The notes under the pieces: model-generated
Seen by the model: only the letters and a program-made list of their open reading frames with translations
What the model was told of the DNA's origin: nothing
The model's database searches: none
Shown: positions 40,100 to 52,043 of the stretch, piece by piece
How positions within the stretch are numbered: the stretch's first letter is position 1
Layout: the number at the start of each line of letters is the position of its first letter
Position numbers and translations under genes: made by a program
Source: Adiantum capillus-veneris
Taxonomy: Eukaryota; Streptophyta; Polypodiopsida; Polypodiales; Pteridaceae
Direction of reading: 5' to 3'
Assembly: GCA_014529385.2 (NCBI GenBank)
Contig: CM043967.1
Coordinates: 83,520,278 to 83,584,277, forward strand
DNA length: 64,000 nt

Positions 40100-41988
40100 A
40101 TATTTATATTACCACCCTTTTCTTTTTTGCTTTGTAAATAAAAGTAAGCATACAATAACCAGCTATCTACCCCCAAACTTTCTTACCTCTTGTGAATTAG
40201 TAGTAGAAAACTAATATATCCATCTTCCATCCCATATAGATAAATTACCATGGAAAATCAACTCTCCACTTTTCTGTACCAAAGATTATGGTCCATCTCT
40301 ACAAGTCTTCTATGCCCCCTACATAGGTGGCCCAATATCTCTTAAGAATATACATATAGTTTTTCTCCTTTCAAAAAGACTCAAATTGTATATTCTTTTC
40401 ACAAGACAATAATATTGGGCCCTCCTCTATTTGTTTAAGCATCATACCCTTTTGAAAAAGCATGATTCCCCTTGGAGGCATACAAGCAAAGGGCCCATAC
40501 AAGAACACTTGGAAGCAAAAGGTTCCCTAGCCTAGTGTGGACCTTCCAAACCAAATTCCTTGGTGCATGGGCGTGTAGAATAGTCCAAATTCATATCAAA
40601 CATGTTGAGAAGGTCAAATTTTCCTTTTGAAGCATGTCATTCGGAGCTACATGTAAAAAGTTATGGTCAAAATAGTGTAAATCTGTCAGATTCGCAGCAA
40701 AAGGGAGCTGTAAATCAAGTAAATCAAGAGGGTAAGATCTTATTTTTCCCCTACTCATCTTCTAGAAGAGAAATGAGTGTTCAAGGTCACTTGCATGTGA
40801 TGGGACCAACCTAAAGATGCTTTGTAAATGCCAAGACAAACAAGTTGAGATACCCCGCAGGAGCCACCCGTAGGGCCTCATGGTGGGGCCCACCTACATT
40901 ACGCACCCCTATGGAGCCTTGACGGTCTAAAATGATATTTTTGGTGAAAAAATAGTCTCTTTTATGTCCAATATTCAATGAGTGGTCAAAGGACACTTAA
41001 TTAGGGCTAATCACTCACCCTAATTAAGTGTAGCATAATCCCACTCCTACACAACTATAAATAGCCCCCCTTGGAGAGACTCAATGACACACACCTATAT
41101 TTTCAACTTCATGTTGTTCTTGATCAATAGTAGAGAAACCCCCAACTCTCCCTCTTTCACATCCTTCCTCCTAACCCTCCTCTTTGGAGGAAGTGCAACT
41201 CTATCCTCCACTCTTTCTATTCTACAATCTTGTACTCCATCAACCCAATAAATCATTGTAGCACCTCAATAACTTGTAAATACATCATGATCTCTCTCAT
41301 GGTTATGTTAATGATCATTAAATCATCTTCAAACAATCAAGTGTCGCAATTCGTGATGGTTAGCCAGCGTCTGTCTACCCTTTAATTAAAAGGTGTGCTA
41401 GAAATCAAGTAAGTGTTCTACTCTCAATTTACCATTGGTTTGTTTCTCCACACTTATTCAACTAGTGTAAAGAAAATTCTCACTCCAACTCTCTTTTGCT
41501 TCAGTACATATGCATGTGGCTACCTCTCATGGTGATTTTATTTGTCACGGCATTGCATAGATGGAGATGAGCTCTCTATGCAAAGTGTGTTAGTTCGATG
41601 TAGGTGATTCTCTTGTGTGTTTGAGAGGCAGTTCTTGTGCGCATGATTTTTTGATGAGTTCTTGAGAGAGGAGGAGTTTGGATGTATCATGGGTATTCTT
41701 ATGGGGATAAGGTGAATGCTATTCCACAAATTGCATATTACATTTGATGCACGGCATTGGGTTGCATAATCGTTGATGGTGTCAAGTGTCCAAAGTGTAC
41801 ATAGAGTAAGGGTTCTCAAAATGTGCTGCTTGAGTGGGTGAGTGCAAATGTTATTTTGATTGGTTTCCTTATCCAATCCCAAAAGAAGGTGGTGCCCCAA
41901 GTAGTGTGCGTACCTCTTTACGAACATTTTGTGAGGGTAGGCCCATTGGTTTGGGTTTAGAGGCCCCATTTCAAAAAGCTCGCCCTCA
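40100..41988 (+). mobile_element. T1 3' LTR, right piece
   Basis: Continues the T1 LTR after the second TCAT, matching 24822-26709 and ending CGCCCTCA. TATA box at 41056-41063, AATAAA at 41247-41252. CTAG follows at 41989. Confidence 0.9.
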
Positions 41989-43298
41989 CTAGGTTAGAGC
42001 ATGTTTATATCCAAGAGGAAATGCAAGAAGAATATCCTCAATCAGAGATAGATTGTCACAAAAATTCATGAGAAACACTTGGTGAAAAAACGTCTTGAGT
42101 GTGGCATCATTCACTTGATCCCGTATTGTCCAAAACCCAAACCAAGTGAGAAAGATCACAACAAGTGTCTCAAGAATCATTCAGCTACCCAATAGCTCAA
42201 AAAACGGAAACATCGTCCAGCTCAGGTAGTTATGAGAGTGCAAGCTTGAAAGGAAGCTGATGAGAACCCAAAGAAAACAAAAACCAAAAGCTAGAGATGT
42301 GTGCAAAGACCGATGCACCTAATCAAAATCCAAGAGAAAAAGCAATAGTTGGAAAGATAGAAAGGCTAGGATGAAAGCACGTAGGGAACAAGAGAAGAAA
42401 TCCCTAGCAAAAGAGATTACCCAAGCTAAAGAGAAGATAAGACAACATGAGGAAAGGGTTTCATTTTCTCTGATGGAGATGTCTCAACCTCTAGAAGAAC
42501 CTTCCACGGAAAAGAAATCGAGAAGTGCTAGTTCAGGAGGATCAATATTGGTTGAGAAGGTTAATGAGCCATTAGATACCCTCTTGAAAGCCTATGAAGT
42601 GCGCTTATAAACAACGAAACCCAAGAACAGAGGTGGATGACATATCCATATGTGGATCTAGAAAAGCAAAGGCTTGAAATGTGTCAAAAAATGATTCAAA
42701 CAATCCAAGATTTACTAGGACCACCAGTGGGAAAACCTGAGGATGTGATCCTTGTCCCACCTCCACTAGTTATCCCACCAAATCAGGAATGAAAGGAACT
42801 AGATTCTAGTCTTGAACATGGAGTAAATCTCAAGGACCCATCAATAGAACCAAGGATAATGCTAATTACCATGGATGACTCTTCCAACGGATTTAACCTA
42901 GCTATACCAAAGGGTTGTAAAGAAATAGATGGTCTTGACAAATTGTTGAAACAAGTCAGAGAGGCCAATGAAGCGAGTGAGCTAAGCAAACGAGTAAACC
43001 AGACGGGTGATGGAAGAGGAGTGTCTCCTCCACCATTAGAGGAATTTGAGACTAGATCTCAAATGAATCTAGAAGTGCAATTGTATTGGGGAGACAAAGG
43101 ATCTGTACAGTTTATGGACAATCAACCCCATTTGCTAAGAACACTACCATCCTATACGAGAGAGTACAAGGCGAAGTCAGATGTTATTGTAGTCCCATCA
43201 CAAAAACTGTCTTCCAACAAGGTCGGTTTGAAAGGGTTAATATCTGATATTCTATCTACCCCAGTCACCTGTGCGATAACGTTAGTGGAGTTTCTTAA
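41989..43298 (+). pseudogene. G5 gag-like protein, middle part
   Basis: Resumes after T1. Broken frames read HLIPYCPKPKPSEKDHNKC and LKKRKHRPAQVVMRVQA, then a Glu/Lys-rich, probably coiled-coil segment (42371-42610, EITQAKEKIRQHEERVSFSL), a Pro-rich stretch, and the ORF 42859-43298 (GFNLAIPKGCKEIDGLDKLL, LRTLPSYTREYKAKSDVIVV). Interrupted at 43295-43298 (TTAA) by the piggyBac-like element. Confidence 0.5.
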
Positions 43299-44599
43299 CA
43301 CTAGAATGGTAACAGGACATTTTAATGTCCTTGGACACTTTTGTGTCCTGTTAAGTGACCATTTTTCTTGCATTATTTGAAGAGTATGAAAATGAATTTT
43401 TAGGTGCTATATATCCACAAAGTTGCCTTATGAGCTGAAAAAAACCTTACTCTTGCACATTATTTTTGAACCTAAAATGTGTGAAAAAACGGGTCCAGTT
43501 TTTTGCTTTTTTTCAATTTTTGGCAACTATACCACTCTAAACTTCATGTTTGTGAGGTTTAGATAGCTAGAGGTTAGGCCTTCATAGTTCTCAACATGTT
43601 TTGATGCTTGTAGGGAGAGCTAAGTGTTAAAATTGAAAGTTATGACCAATTTACAAGAATTGCATAATCCTATTTTTTGGCCAAAATTAGCACTTTTATG
43701 ATTTTTTTGGTGGCTTTCTTGATATCCAAATTCAATTTTGATTGTGTAAGTGTAATGTATAACATAAATCTAATCTTCCTTGAGTTTTGGGGGACCTAAT
43801 ATGCTATATAGCATAGTATATGATAATGGTTGAGTTTTTTGATTGTTGAAGAATACGATACATTTTAGAGTAGCAAGTATAACTTTCTCAATATTGCTAG
43901 TTTCTTAGGACAATTGTGTGTATTTTGTAGGTAGTAACCATATCTAATCATAGACTACAAACTTGGCTAGATATTGAGTAGTTTCTATGGGTTTCTAGAG
44001 GTCATAATGCTAAACCCAGTGTTTTCATGTTTGCTGTATTTAGCACTTTATCATTGCCCCCACGGTTCCAATTGTAAGAGATCCATTATCCTTTTGATAT
44101 GCTCCATGGCTCCTTTTGAATCCAGAGGCCCAAAGGGAACTAAGAAAACATGTATATAGTATCTGTATTGAGTGTGACTATAAAAACTTTGATGATAGGT
44201 CCGCAGAATGGCAAAAATGCAACTTTTTTGTACCTATTTTTTTGCCCAAAAAAAAATTATTGAGGTAAAAGCAACCATATGTTTTGGTCACCAACCCATT
44301 GAAGTTAACGGGGCATTTTATCTCATGTCCTACAAAAATCTCCACTCTTATTTATATGCAATCAACCGTAAGAAATTGCTGTTTTGGGCAAAATGCACTG
44401 GTCCATCAACTTTGGAGGCTTGTAGTGACCAAGGGATGAGAAAAATTACAAGTTTATCATTTTTTCCATATGTAGTAGTTATTGAACTATAAGCTCATGA
44501 AAGTATTTTTTAAAATGAGTGGATCTACTATGGTTTTGGAATTTTTTCCCAAAACCCTGAAAGGACACTTTTATGTTCTGTTAGGTTACCATTCTAGTG
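43299..44599. mobile_element. non-autonomous element with piggyBac-like ends, TTAA target
   Basis: 1301 bp with perfect 15-bp terminal inverted repeats CACTAGAATGGTAAC, flanked by TTAA on both sides (43295-43298 and 44600-44603). The G5 reading frame is open up to the left TTAA and from the right TTAA onwards, and the phases agree if one TTAA is left, so the boundaries are exact. Subterminal hairpins AGGACATT/AATGTCCT (43313-43330) and GGACAC/GTGTCC follow the left end; GGACAC text also lies near the right end. No transposase ORF. TTAA duplication with CACTAG-type ends is diagnostic of piggyBac. CACTA elements duplicate 3 bp, which does not fit. Confidence 0.85.
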
Positions 44600-45075
44600 T
44601 TAAAATAAGACCAAACATGTGGACTAATGTGGGAAAATGCCTAGAGAAATTTGGTGTGAAAAAACCAATGACTCAAATAAAGGAAGGGATCAAAGATCTT
44701 GAAATGCCAAAGTATCAACTCCTAAAGTTTGAATCCCATCCCCAACCAAGCATACAAGAGCTGAAGCAAAGACCACTATTGACTCACACAAAGATAAGGT
44801 GGATCCCAAAGAAGTCTCTTCAAACACAAAAAAGGCAGGGACAGGTATGGGTTCCCAAATGAGTTGCATCAAAGAAACCGCTAGTAATGACAAAGAAGTG
44901 GGTCCCAAAGGGAACCAATAAACCTAGTGTCATTGCATTGCCACTTGAATTCTTCAACCCCTACTATGATTATGTATGGCTCACTTCACCACTACATGCT
45001 ACCAAGGCTTACGGATCAGGAGATGAAGTGAATGCACAAGAAAATCTTGGAAGCAAAATAATCAGAGGCAACTAA
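44600..45075 (+). pseudogene. G5 gag-like protein, right part, with W-x-P-K motifs
   Basis: Coding resumes after TTAA (KIRPNMWTNVGKCLEKFGVK), followed by IRWIPKK, VWVPK and KWVPKG at intervals of about 20 residues and the end LEFFNPYYDYVWLTSPLHAT to a stop at 45075. One stop separates the last two motifs. W-x-P-K repeats occur near the knuckles of some plant copia polyproteins; a similar motif (MWIPKS) is in the minus-strand remnant at 48260-48769. Confidence 0.5.
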
Positions 45076-46244
45076 AGAGGAAGTCAAAATCTCTCTACAA
45101 CCTTCAATCAATAAAACAACACAGGAGCTTCAATGATCATCACCTTGCTTAGAATAGGAAGCCACGCCACCAGCAAATGCCAATAAGAAAATTTCTTATA
45201 CTTACATCTTGCACAACATAAATCTTTTCTATGCATTGATTGTGTATGCATAATAGGGCTACATTACAAGGCTTGCATAGGCACAATTTTTAATTGCCCA
45301 AGCACAACACATACCATGGGCGATATCCTGTCATTAAGGAGGACTCCAAATAGGAGGGGGGGAGAGGTATTCTAAATATGGACCTAATATTATGAATATT
45401 AGAGGGCAATGTTTTGTGAGATGCATTAAATTTTTGTGTTTGATTGTTATGATTTTTTGACAAAATTCAAAGTACATGCCCTTATATTAGCATTACAAGA
45501 GGAGTACGGGGACAAAATCCATATATGAGTCCCTAGGGACATGTGTACAGTGTACATAGCATTTAGAACTCTATTAAGATGATTTCGCTTTTTGTTAAGT
45601 TCATTTTTTGTTTTATTTTTTTATATTTTCTTTATAAAAAAAAGGGGGGGGGGGATCCATAATCCAGGTGAAGAACATATAGAAGAAGGTACAAAAAAAT
45701 GACAAAACTTCACAAAGTATGTCTCAAATCCATGTGCACAAAGCTATAATGTCAGAGGTAAGAACATAATGCTGATCAAACTTCAAAATCAACATGAGGC
45801 CAAAAATGACTGAGAATGGTCATTAAACTATGGGATGGAACACAAGGACAAAGAAAGTTGGTGATGCAACTAAACAAAAGCACCCATCAAGTGTAAAGTT
45901 ACCTATCATACACTTCATGTGATCACAAGTTTGTATACATAAAGTAGATCTTTATACTATAAATCTTCTATCTTGTACGTGAATTAATGAAGCCTAACAA
46001 ACAAAACTTGGGACTAACGTTACTGACAAGAACAAAAGGGTCAGAAATGATAGTTCAATCATCTAAAATGATAGTTCAATCATCTATCATGATATATGTC
46101 TGTAGGAGAAACAAGAGGTCAAACCAAATTCTTCTCATCATCATTGGTTCTACATATGTTTGGTAGCCAGAAGGTGCCAATGATGCCCATCAGTCATTCT
46201 CAAGATTGAAATCCAAAAAATTAGCTTGGAAAGCTAAATACAGG
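45076..46244. other. no gene; purine tract, poly(G) and a tandem repeat
   Basis: A purine run AGGAGGGGGGGAGAGG at about 45352-45367 could be the polypurine tract of G5, but no LTR start is clear. A-run plus 11 G at 45636-45654. A 20-bp unit AATGATAGTTCAATCATCT is tandemly duplicated at 46045-46085. Confidence 0.45.
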
Positions 46245-47162
46245 TGTTGGGGGTACCATCGTAGAATAGCTCCAATGACCAACAAGATTATCAATCTGGA
46301 GAGATGAGCTACCCGGCTAGGGCATGGAAACACCCACACAATTAGTGAGATAATCATGGCAACATGAATGGTGTCTCTATGAGGTAAGCTTCTCGGCCTA
46401 TGGAGGAGCTAAGCCACAATGATTTGCAATCTCCACATCCACTTCTCTTCACCTCCATTCAACCCAATCACACACACTAACGATTGCAAGACCCACACAA
46501 CACTAATCCTATCATGCAACACACTAATCACAAGCGCACACACATAGATCTATCAAGCACCACACTCCAATGAAGCCTATATGCACACACAAACAAAAGA
46601 GGAAAATCACACAAGATTAGAGAGGGGTTAACCACTAATTAGTTACGATCTAGCTAGTCAAAGCATCATTAGCAATCACAAGAAGTATGAGAGAGGCATA
46701 GTGAAAGATAATTAAGCATTGATTAGTGTTAACCAAGTCACATGAGCAAGGAGAAGCTCAAGGACTCCATAGCCACACACCTCATGAGCTCTCACCAAAG
46801 AGTGGTCTCAACAAATGAGCTTGAGAACCCTAATTTCTTTTACACACTACCTTATATACCTAGGGTAAAATATACAATGTCTGGGTGCCCAAGGCCTTTA
46901 GGGCTCCACCACTTGAACTTGCAACCTAGGCACACTAACTAACCTGTTCTTTACAACTTGGAACTCCCATTGAGCCCGGAACACATTAAAAATATTACAA
47001 TGGCTTGAAATAAATCGGAAATTTACAATACATGGCCATTTTGAAAAATGTTAAAAATGTGTAACTCCAATCTTCACTGCTTCTTTGTATTCATCCTCGA
47101 TGTGCATTTATATGTCTTCGGTCTTTAGTAGCTTTTGTTAACTGACATCGGCTCAGTTAACA
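46245..47162 (-). mobile_element. LTR (918 bp) of a minus-strand retroelement
   Basis: Read on the minus strand, TGTTAACTGAGCC...CCCCCAACA (TGTT...AACA ends), preceded by the purine tract GGAAGGGGGGAA (47163-47174), so it is a 3' LTR. TATATAAG on the minus strand at 46858-46851. The first 27 bp form a perfect 10-bp inverted repeat. No second LTR was found in the window. Confidence 0.65.
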
Positions 47163-47174
47163 TTCCCCCCTTCC
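47163..47174 (-). promoter_or_regulatory. polypurine tract before the LTR at 47162
   Basis: Minus-strand GGAAGGGGGGAA immediately precedes TGTTAACTG. Confidence 0.6.
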
Positions 47175-47178
47175 GATT

Positions 47179-50100
47179 TTAGTGTATGTCCTTGCGCACT
47201 ATTGAAAAGTGTCCGTGAAGGCTATGGAAGGTTTTTGATTGGTTGTTGATGGGCTGATCGTCTTCATTTTGTCTTTGAATTTTTTGATGAGGTTCAATTT
47301 TTTGTAGCATCTTGATTGGTCCGAATAGGTTATAAGTGAGAGATGATGTTGCATTTTTCCGTTGTAATAGCATAATGATGAGGTTGATGTTTGTTAATGA
47401 AAAGTATGTACAAGGGAAGTAGAATAATGAGGTTCTAAATTAGGGTCTAGTACTTGGATGACCAAAGGAAAAAACCCAGTGGAAAAAAAGTTCCTTTGGG
47501 ATACATGCATTATTGGAGTACTTCTTAGCATGGAAAATATTAATAAAGTACTGAAGGGATTATTTTCTAATAGATATGGAATCAAAAAGTCAGTAAATAT
47601 GAAAGGGTAGCATGATGGAACATTGGTTTTCCTATTGTAGTCCACTGAAGGTGTATAAGTGGAAGGAAAAAAGAGTGTCTAATGCATATGTCCAAGGATG
47701 GAACTTCCTATATATGCATACACAAAAATGAATGGAAAACAATATGCTTGCAAGAAAGAATTTGAGGGGTTCTTTAGAAAAATGGTGTAGCTAAAAACGC
47801 ATATGACATGGCTTTGCAAGCTGGCACCCCTTTGAGAATGGTTTTCATTGTCGCGGATATGTGCTCTCATCTTATTGTGCACTATGCGTGAGTGTTGGAT
47901 TCTACGACACTCCACCAATTGTAAGTTAATAGACTTCAACTCTTATGCTCATCTCATCCAGCATGAGTGACATGACTTAGATATGTTGAACTCTTCCAAC
48001 TTGAGTGTAAGCCTAATAGCTATGACTCTTTGCACAAAGTTTATCATGACTTGAAGCTTTGGGACTAATGCTTTGCTCATTTTATGGCTTAGCATCCCAA
48101 CTCCGAATATGCCAAAGAGTGTTTTTTGCACCCTGGAGACTTGACTTTTTACATTTTTGTTCTTACTACAAACATTTCTTCAGGTAAAAGTAAGCTTGAA
48201 TCTTCCAAAAGAGGATTAATGAAGGACCAAGTTGGCATTGAAGGTTTCTTTTGCCATACCTATTTTATCTTCTTTGAATCTGCATTTGCATGTGTTGGGT
48301 TGTCCTTCTTTGATTGTGAAGACTCCATTATCTGTTTGATTGTCCAATTGGGCATGTTGTAAGAAGTCTTTGATGTTGTTGTAGGCCTTTGTTGGCTGTT
48401 GACATCTGGCTTTTGACTCGGAGCATTGGAAGACTTAGGAATCCACATCTCTTGAGGACCTTTGTAACTCCTTTGTTGACTTTGCTTAGCAGTAGGTCTT
48501 GTTGAGCTCTTGAGATCTTTATGTAGGTTTGGTGTAGTTGCAGTTGACTTGTGGTTGACTAGTAGCCAGATCTTTGTATATCCTTTGTAGAATCCTTGTC
48601 TAATAGGGAGATTCTTTGAGATTCGTCTCTGTTTTGTATCCTCTTGAGAGTTGTGGTAGACTTCAACATCTTTCAATGCCGTTCTATTGCATACCTTCTT
48701 TTTAGGTATCCTAGGATATTGTTGAGGTTGATACCTTGTGGGCCTTCTTTCTTGGGAGGGACTGGACATTAGTTCATATGCCCTTATCTGAGGTTTTGGT
48801 GTCCATATCTGTCTGTTACCTCTATAGAACTCTTGTTCCTTTAAGCTCCATTGTGATGCTATTCATCCCATGTGTGTGTTTTTTTGTGTTGAATTCTTGT
48901 CTTTAATCTAAACCGGATCATTGATTTTGACTAAATTGCTCGGAACAGACACTTTCTTGACTATCTTTTTCTTTCTTGACTACTTTGGCTTAAATGTCTT
49001 TGATTTTTTGGGTGTCTTCTTAGAGGTTTTAGTTGGGTCAGCAATTGACTTGAAATTTTGAAATCCTGACTTGCTTGAAGAAGATGATCCATGAGGGTTC
49101 TTTGATGTGGAGGCATATGATGTCATACCTTCTTTGCCAGTCGGTGGAAGGTCCACTTTGGCTTTACCTTTGTCTGCAAGATTTGTCTTTGATTCTTGTG
49201 ACTTTTGCAACTCTAAATCTATCATTAACGATATCTGTAACTGTTTCTTGCGACCTCTTGAAAAAGAGATAATCAACATTGTATTTTCTGTGTAAGCCTT
49301 GTGTTGGTCTAACCACCGTTGTTCAAGCATGACATCTACAAGAATTTCCTTTAAAGGTTTCACTTAAAATTTTACTTGCTCTTCATGTTGTTGGATACTA
49401 AGAGTAGCAACCGGTTCTTCTCATCCTGTAGCCTTACATATGATTTCTTTGTTACCTGGCTCGCCCTAAGTAATCTCTAGAATGCTCTAGATGTTGTCTT
49501 CAGCCATATTGCACTTCACTGCTTTATCTAGTAGAACATTGCATCTGACGCTTGCTCCGTTTACACTACTGAGGACTATAACTATATTCATTGGAGGTGC
49601 TCTTAAAGATTGCTGCCCTACTTTTGTCATTGTGTCATGTTGATCTAGCTGTGTCTTCATGGAAGGTGGCTTGAGACTCTGTTTTCCAATCTGACTTACA
49701 TCGATCGATTTGAATGGAAATGTCTAGATCTTTGGACTTCCAATTGCTTCCTGATTGTCTAGAATTTTGAACTTCTTTACTTCTTGTCTTGGTGGCATTC
49801 TCTACTCAATACTTATCGTGGTTGATCTTTACTCTATTTGACTTGAACTTCTTGACGCCTGATCTACTTTAAGCTCTTCTAAAGTTTTGTTTGATGGAGA
49901 TGAATCATCTTCAATAAGATCTGCTTTGATATCAGTCTCCATTTTAACTGTGTTGGAGGACATTGTGATGTCGTCCGAGGGTGACCAGTCTTGGTCTTCA
50001 TTCTTTACTGTCTATGATGACTCCGTCATGTTTGAATTCTGTATCTTTGACATCTTTTCTGGGCCATTGGAATTCCCATTATGATGTCGTCTGACATATC

Positions 50101-51100
50101 CTTTGCCGTGATCACGTGGAATTGGGCTATAATGTTCTATAAACTTACTTCAATGGTGGTGGAGATGATTCCCCAGCATTCTACTCGATTGTTTCCTGAT
50201 ATACTAACAAATTCAGGAGCATCTTCCAACTGTGGTTGGCTGCATCTTTTCTAAGTGCTAAAATACATGAGGTTCTTATCTAGCTGAAAATCTAGCTTTA
50301 CTTCACTTGACAACTTTTCTTTGTGTTCACCAATAATGTTGCACTTGATCTTCTCAGAATTTCTTTTTGTCCTGATTGGTTATATTGTGGAAATATCATT
50401 TGGTTGATCTTATCTGCATTTTCTTTGCTTTGACCACCTGCTTCAATCGATGTTGACTCCATTGGCTATAATATTGCAACTTTTGATTGCAATTGTTCAG
50501 AACTGTTGTCTATATTTGGGTGACTTTGGATCTTAGAAGATCCACTGTACTTTTTCAAAACATCTATCTCTTCAGTAGAGATTTTGGTGGTGACCTTTGT
50601 GGAGACTTCTGATCTTTAGCTTTCGTTCATTTTGATTTTTTTGTTACTTATTATGGAAGCTTGAGGCTTTGCATCATCTTTAGACAGTCTTTGACTTCAG
50701 TCTTACCATCCATAGGGGTTTGTACAAGGTAATGAACTTGCTAGTATTCATTGCCATTTGCATCTAGATATGCATATGTGAGCTTGGTCACATGGAATTG
50801 CTTGAGCACTATTGGATTTGCCGGCTTTTGACTCTGACTTGTGGAGGTCATCTGAAACTTTTGTCCCTAATGATCTTCATAGAGGCATTTATCTGTAGAC
50901 TCTGATGGAATCTAGGTCAACTGGAAACTTCCAGCAACCATATGATCTTTCAATGGTTTCTACTTTGAAGGGGTTTGTTGGATAGAAGTTCTAGGGCTTC
51001 TAACTGACATTGCAATTCCTGGTACATGAGCTGATTTTGATGAATTTATAGCTCCCCCTTCCTAGGGTGGTCACTATAGCCTGCTTCATTATGAGATTTC
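47179..51100 (-). pseudogene. degraded minus-strand retroelement coding region, lineage unclear
   Basis: Minus-strand coding traces lead into the polypurine tract and LTR at 47162. ORF 48980-49363 is Lys/Ser-rich (KGKAKVDLPPTGKEG) and ORF 48260-48769 is basic and Gln-rich with Y-T-K-I-W-L-L and MWIPKS motifs. Further upstream, around 50700-50830, LKQFHVTKLTYAYLDANGNE and VHYLVQTPMDGK are readable. No capsid, protease, RT, RNase H or integrase motif was seen, so it may be a non-autonomous element. Stops are frequent. The 5' end is lost at the LTR at 51281. Confidence 0.4.
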
Positions 51101-51280
51101 AAAACTATTTGGCTCTCATTTATCCTCTTCTTTTAGGATTGTGAAGGAACACTTTGGTTAGGACTATTGATGTTTGGCATCTATAAACCTTCTGCATGGT
51201 TTCCTATGTATCTCCGTGAAATATGACAAATTATTTCCCAAGTCAAACTATAGATAGCATTATCTTTGCCCTGATATTGT

Positions 51281-51700
51281 TGTTATGGAATTGATATTTT
51301 ACTATTTACTGCAGCTGACAGATGGAAAAGGCTTGACAAAGCTAGGCTATTGCAAAAGGATATTATATTTTATGTACATTTTATTCAAATGCTCTTTTAC
51401 GAGCTTTCGCCATTTATGACCAGCCGACCAGTTTGTACTCATTTTTGGGCATTTAAGAAATCTATAAATAAATACGTGCAAGAGGGAAATGCTCACTCTT
51501 GCACGGGGGGAGATTGCACCCAGTGACCATCTCATTCTTCTCTCCTCTCTTCTCTTCTCTCTCGCTGTGCTAGGCGTATTGTTATCTTTCTGTTCGTGTA
51601 CATCATTGGTTATGTGCCAGGTAAGCATATTTGTGTATTTCATTCATTGCAATATATTGTATTTTAGTTTTTTAGGGCTCCACGCATTCCGCTTGTAGAA
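51281..51700 (+). mobile_element. copia-type LTR copy 1 (420 bp)
   Basis: Starts TGTTATGGAATT. TATAAATA at 51463-51470; directly downstream is a hairpin CGTGCAAGAG / CTCTTGCACG (51475-51484 with 51496-51505). Ends GTAGAA where the second copy has GTAGCA. It lacks a segment of about 56 bp that copy 2 has in U5. Confidence 0.8.
51463..51505 (+). promoter_or_regulatory. TATA box and transcription-start hairpin of the copia-type LTR
   Basis: TATAAATA, then 4 nt later a 10-bp perfect stem with an 11-nt loop that spans the expected start site. Copy 2 has the same arrangement (TATAAATA 56328-56335; an 8-bp stem), and so does the truncated LTR at 1650-1894. Confidence 0.6.
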
Positions 51701-51701
51701 A

Positions 51702-51714
51702 TGGTATCAGAGCC
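51702..51714 (+). promoter_or_regulatory. copia primer-binding site (initiator Met tRNA)
   Basis: TGGTATCAGAGCC, complementary to the 3' end of plant initiator tRNA-Met, one base after the LTR. In copy 2 (56623-56635) it reads TGGTATCAAAGCC, with one mismatch. Confidence 0.85.
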
Positions 51715-51960
51715 TTGGCTATGCTCCAATCAACCTCACACAGAGAAGTCTACATACGGAAAGTAATCACGAAGGTCCTGCTTAGCATGAAACTGAGAAG
51801 CCTTGTTGGGCATGGCAACAAAGAGGCATGCCACATGAAGAGTAGACACGCAACCTGCAGGATATTATGCATGCGAAGCTAAGTAAAGTGTTGAAGTTTA
51901 ATTACATAGCAAGTTTATGAGTACATTTTTGTTGGATTATCAACGACAATATAACAAATT

Positions 51961-52043
51961 GACCAATCCCTTTTTAGTGACATTACTTACGTTTGTGCAT
52001 CTGACAATCCCTTTTTAGTGACATTACTTACGTTTGTGCATCT
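51961..52043. repeat. tandem duplication, about 41 bp x 2
   Basis: Two adjacent units (CAATCCCTTTTTAGTGACAT followed by TACTTACGTTTGTGCATCT). The homologous place in the second unit (about 56881-56923) has only one copy, so the duplication happened after the two units separated. Confidence 0.9.

Larger units (their letters stand above)
24640..41988 (+). mobile_element. T1: nearly intact Tat-like Ty3/gypsy element (interrupted by T2)
   Basis: LTRs start TGAGTGGCAT and end CGCCCTCA: 24640-26709 and 32857-33038 plus 40100-41988. The target duplication is CTAG (24636-24639 and 41989-41992). By eye the LTRs differ at roughly 30 of 2070 positions (about 1.5%), so the insertion is young. Order: LTR, primer site, two small ORFs, gag-protease-RT-RNase H-second RNase H-integrase in one frame, polypurine tract, LTR. 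The second RNase H domain marks the Tat group. T2 (33039-40095) sits in the 3' LTR. Confidence 0.92.

Noticed and set aside
43299-44599. CACTA (En/Spm) transposon, because the ends read CACTAG
   Set aside because: CACTA elements make 3-bp target duplications; here TTAA is present on both sides and the host frame agrees with a TTAA duplication.
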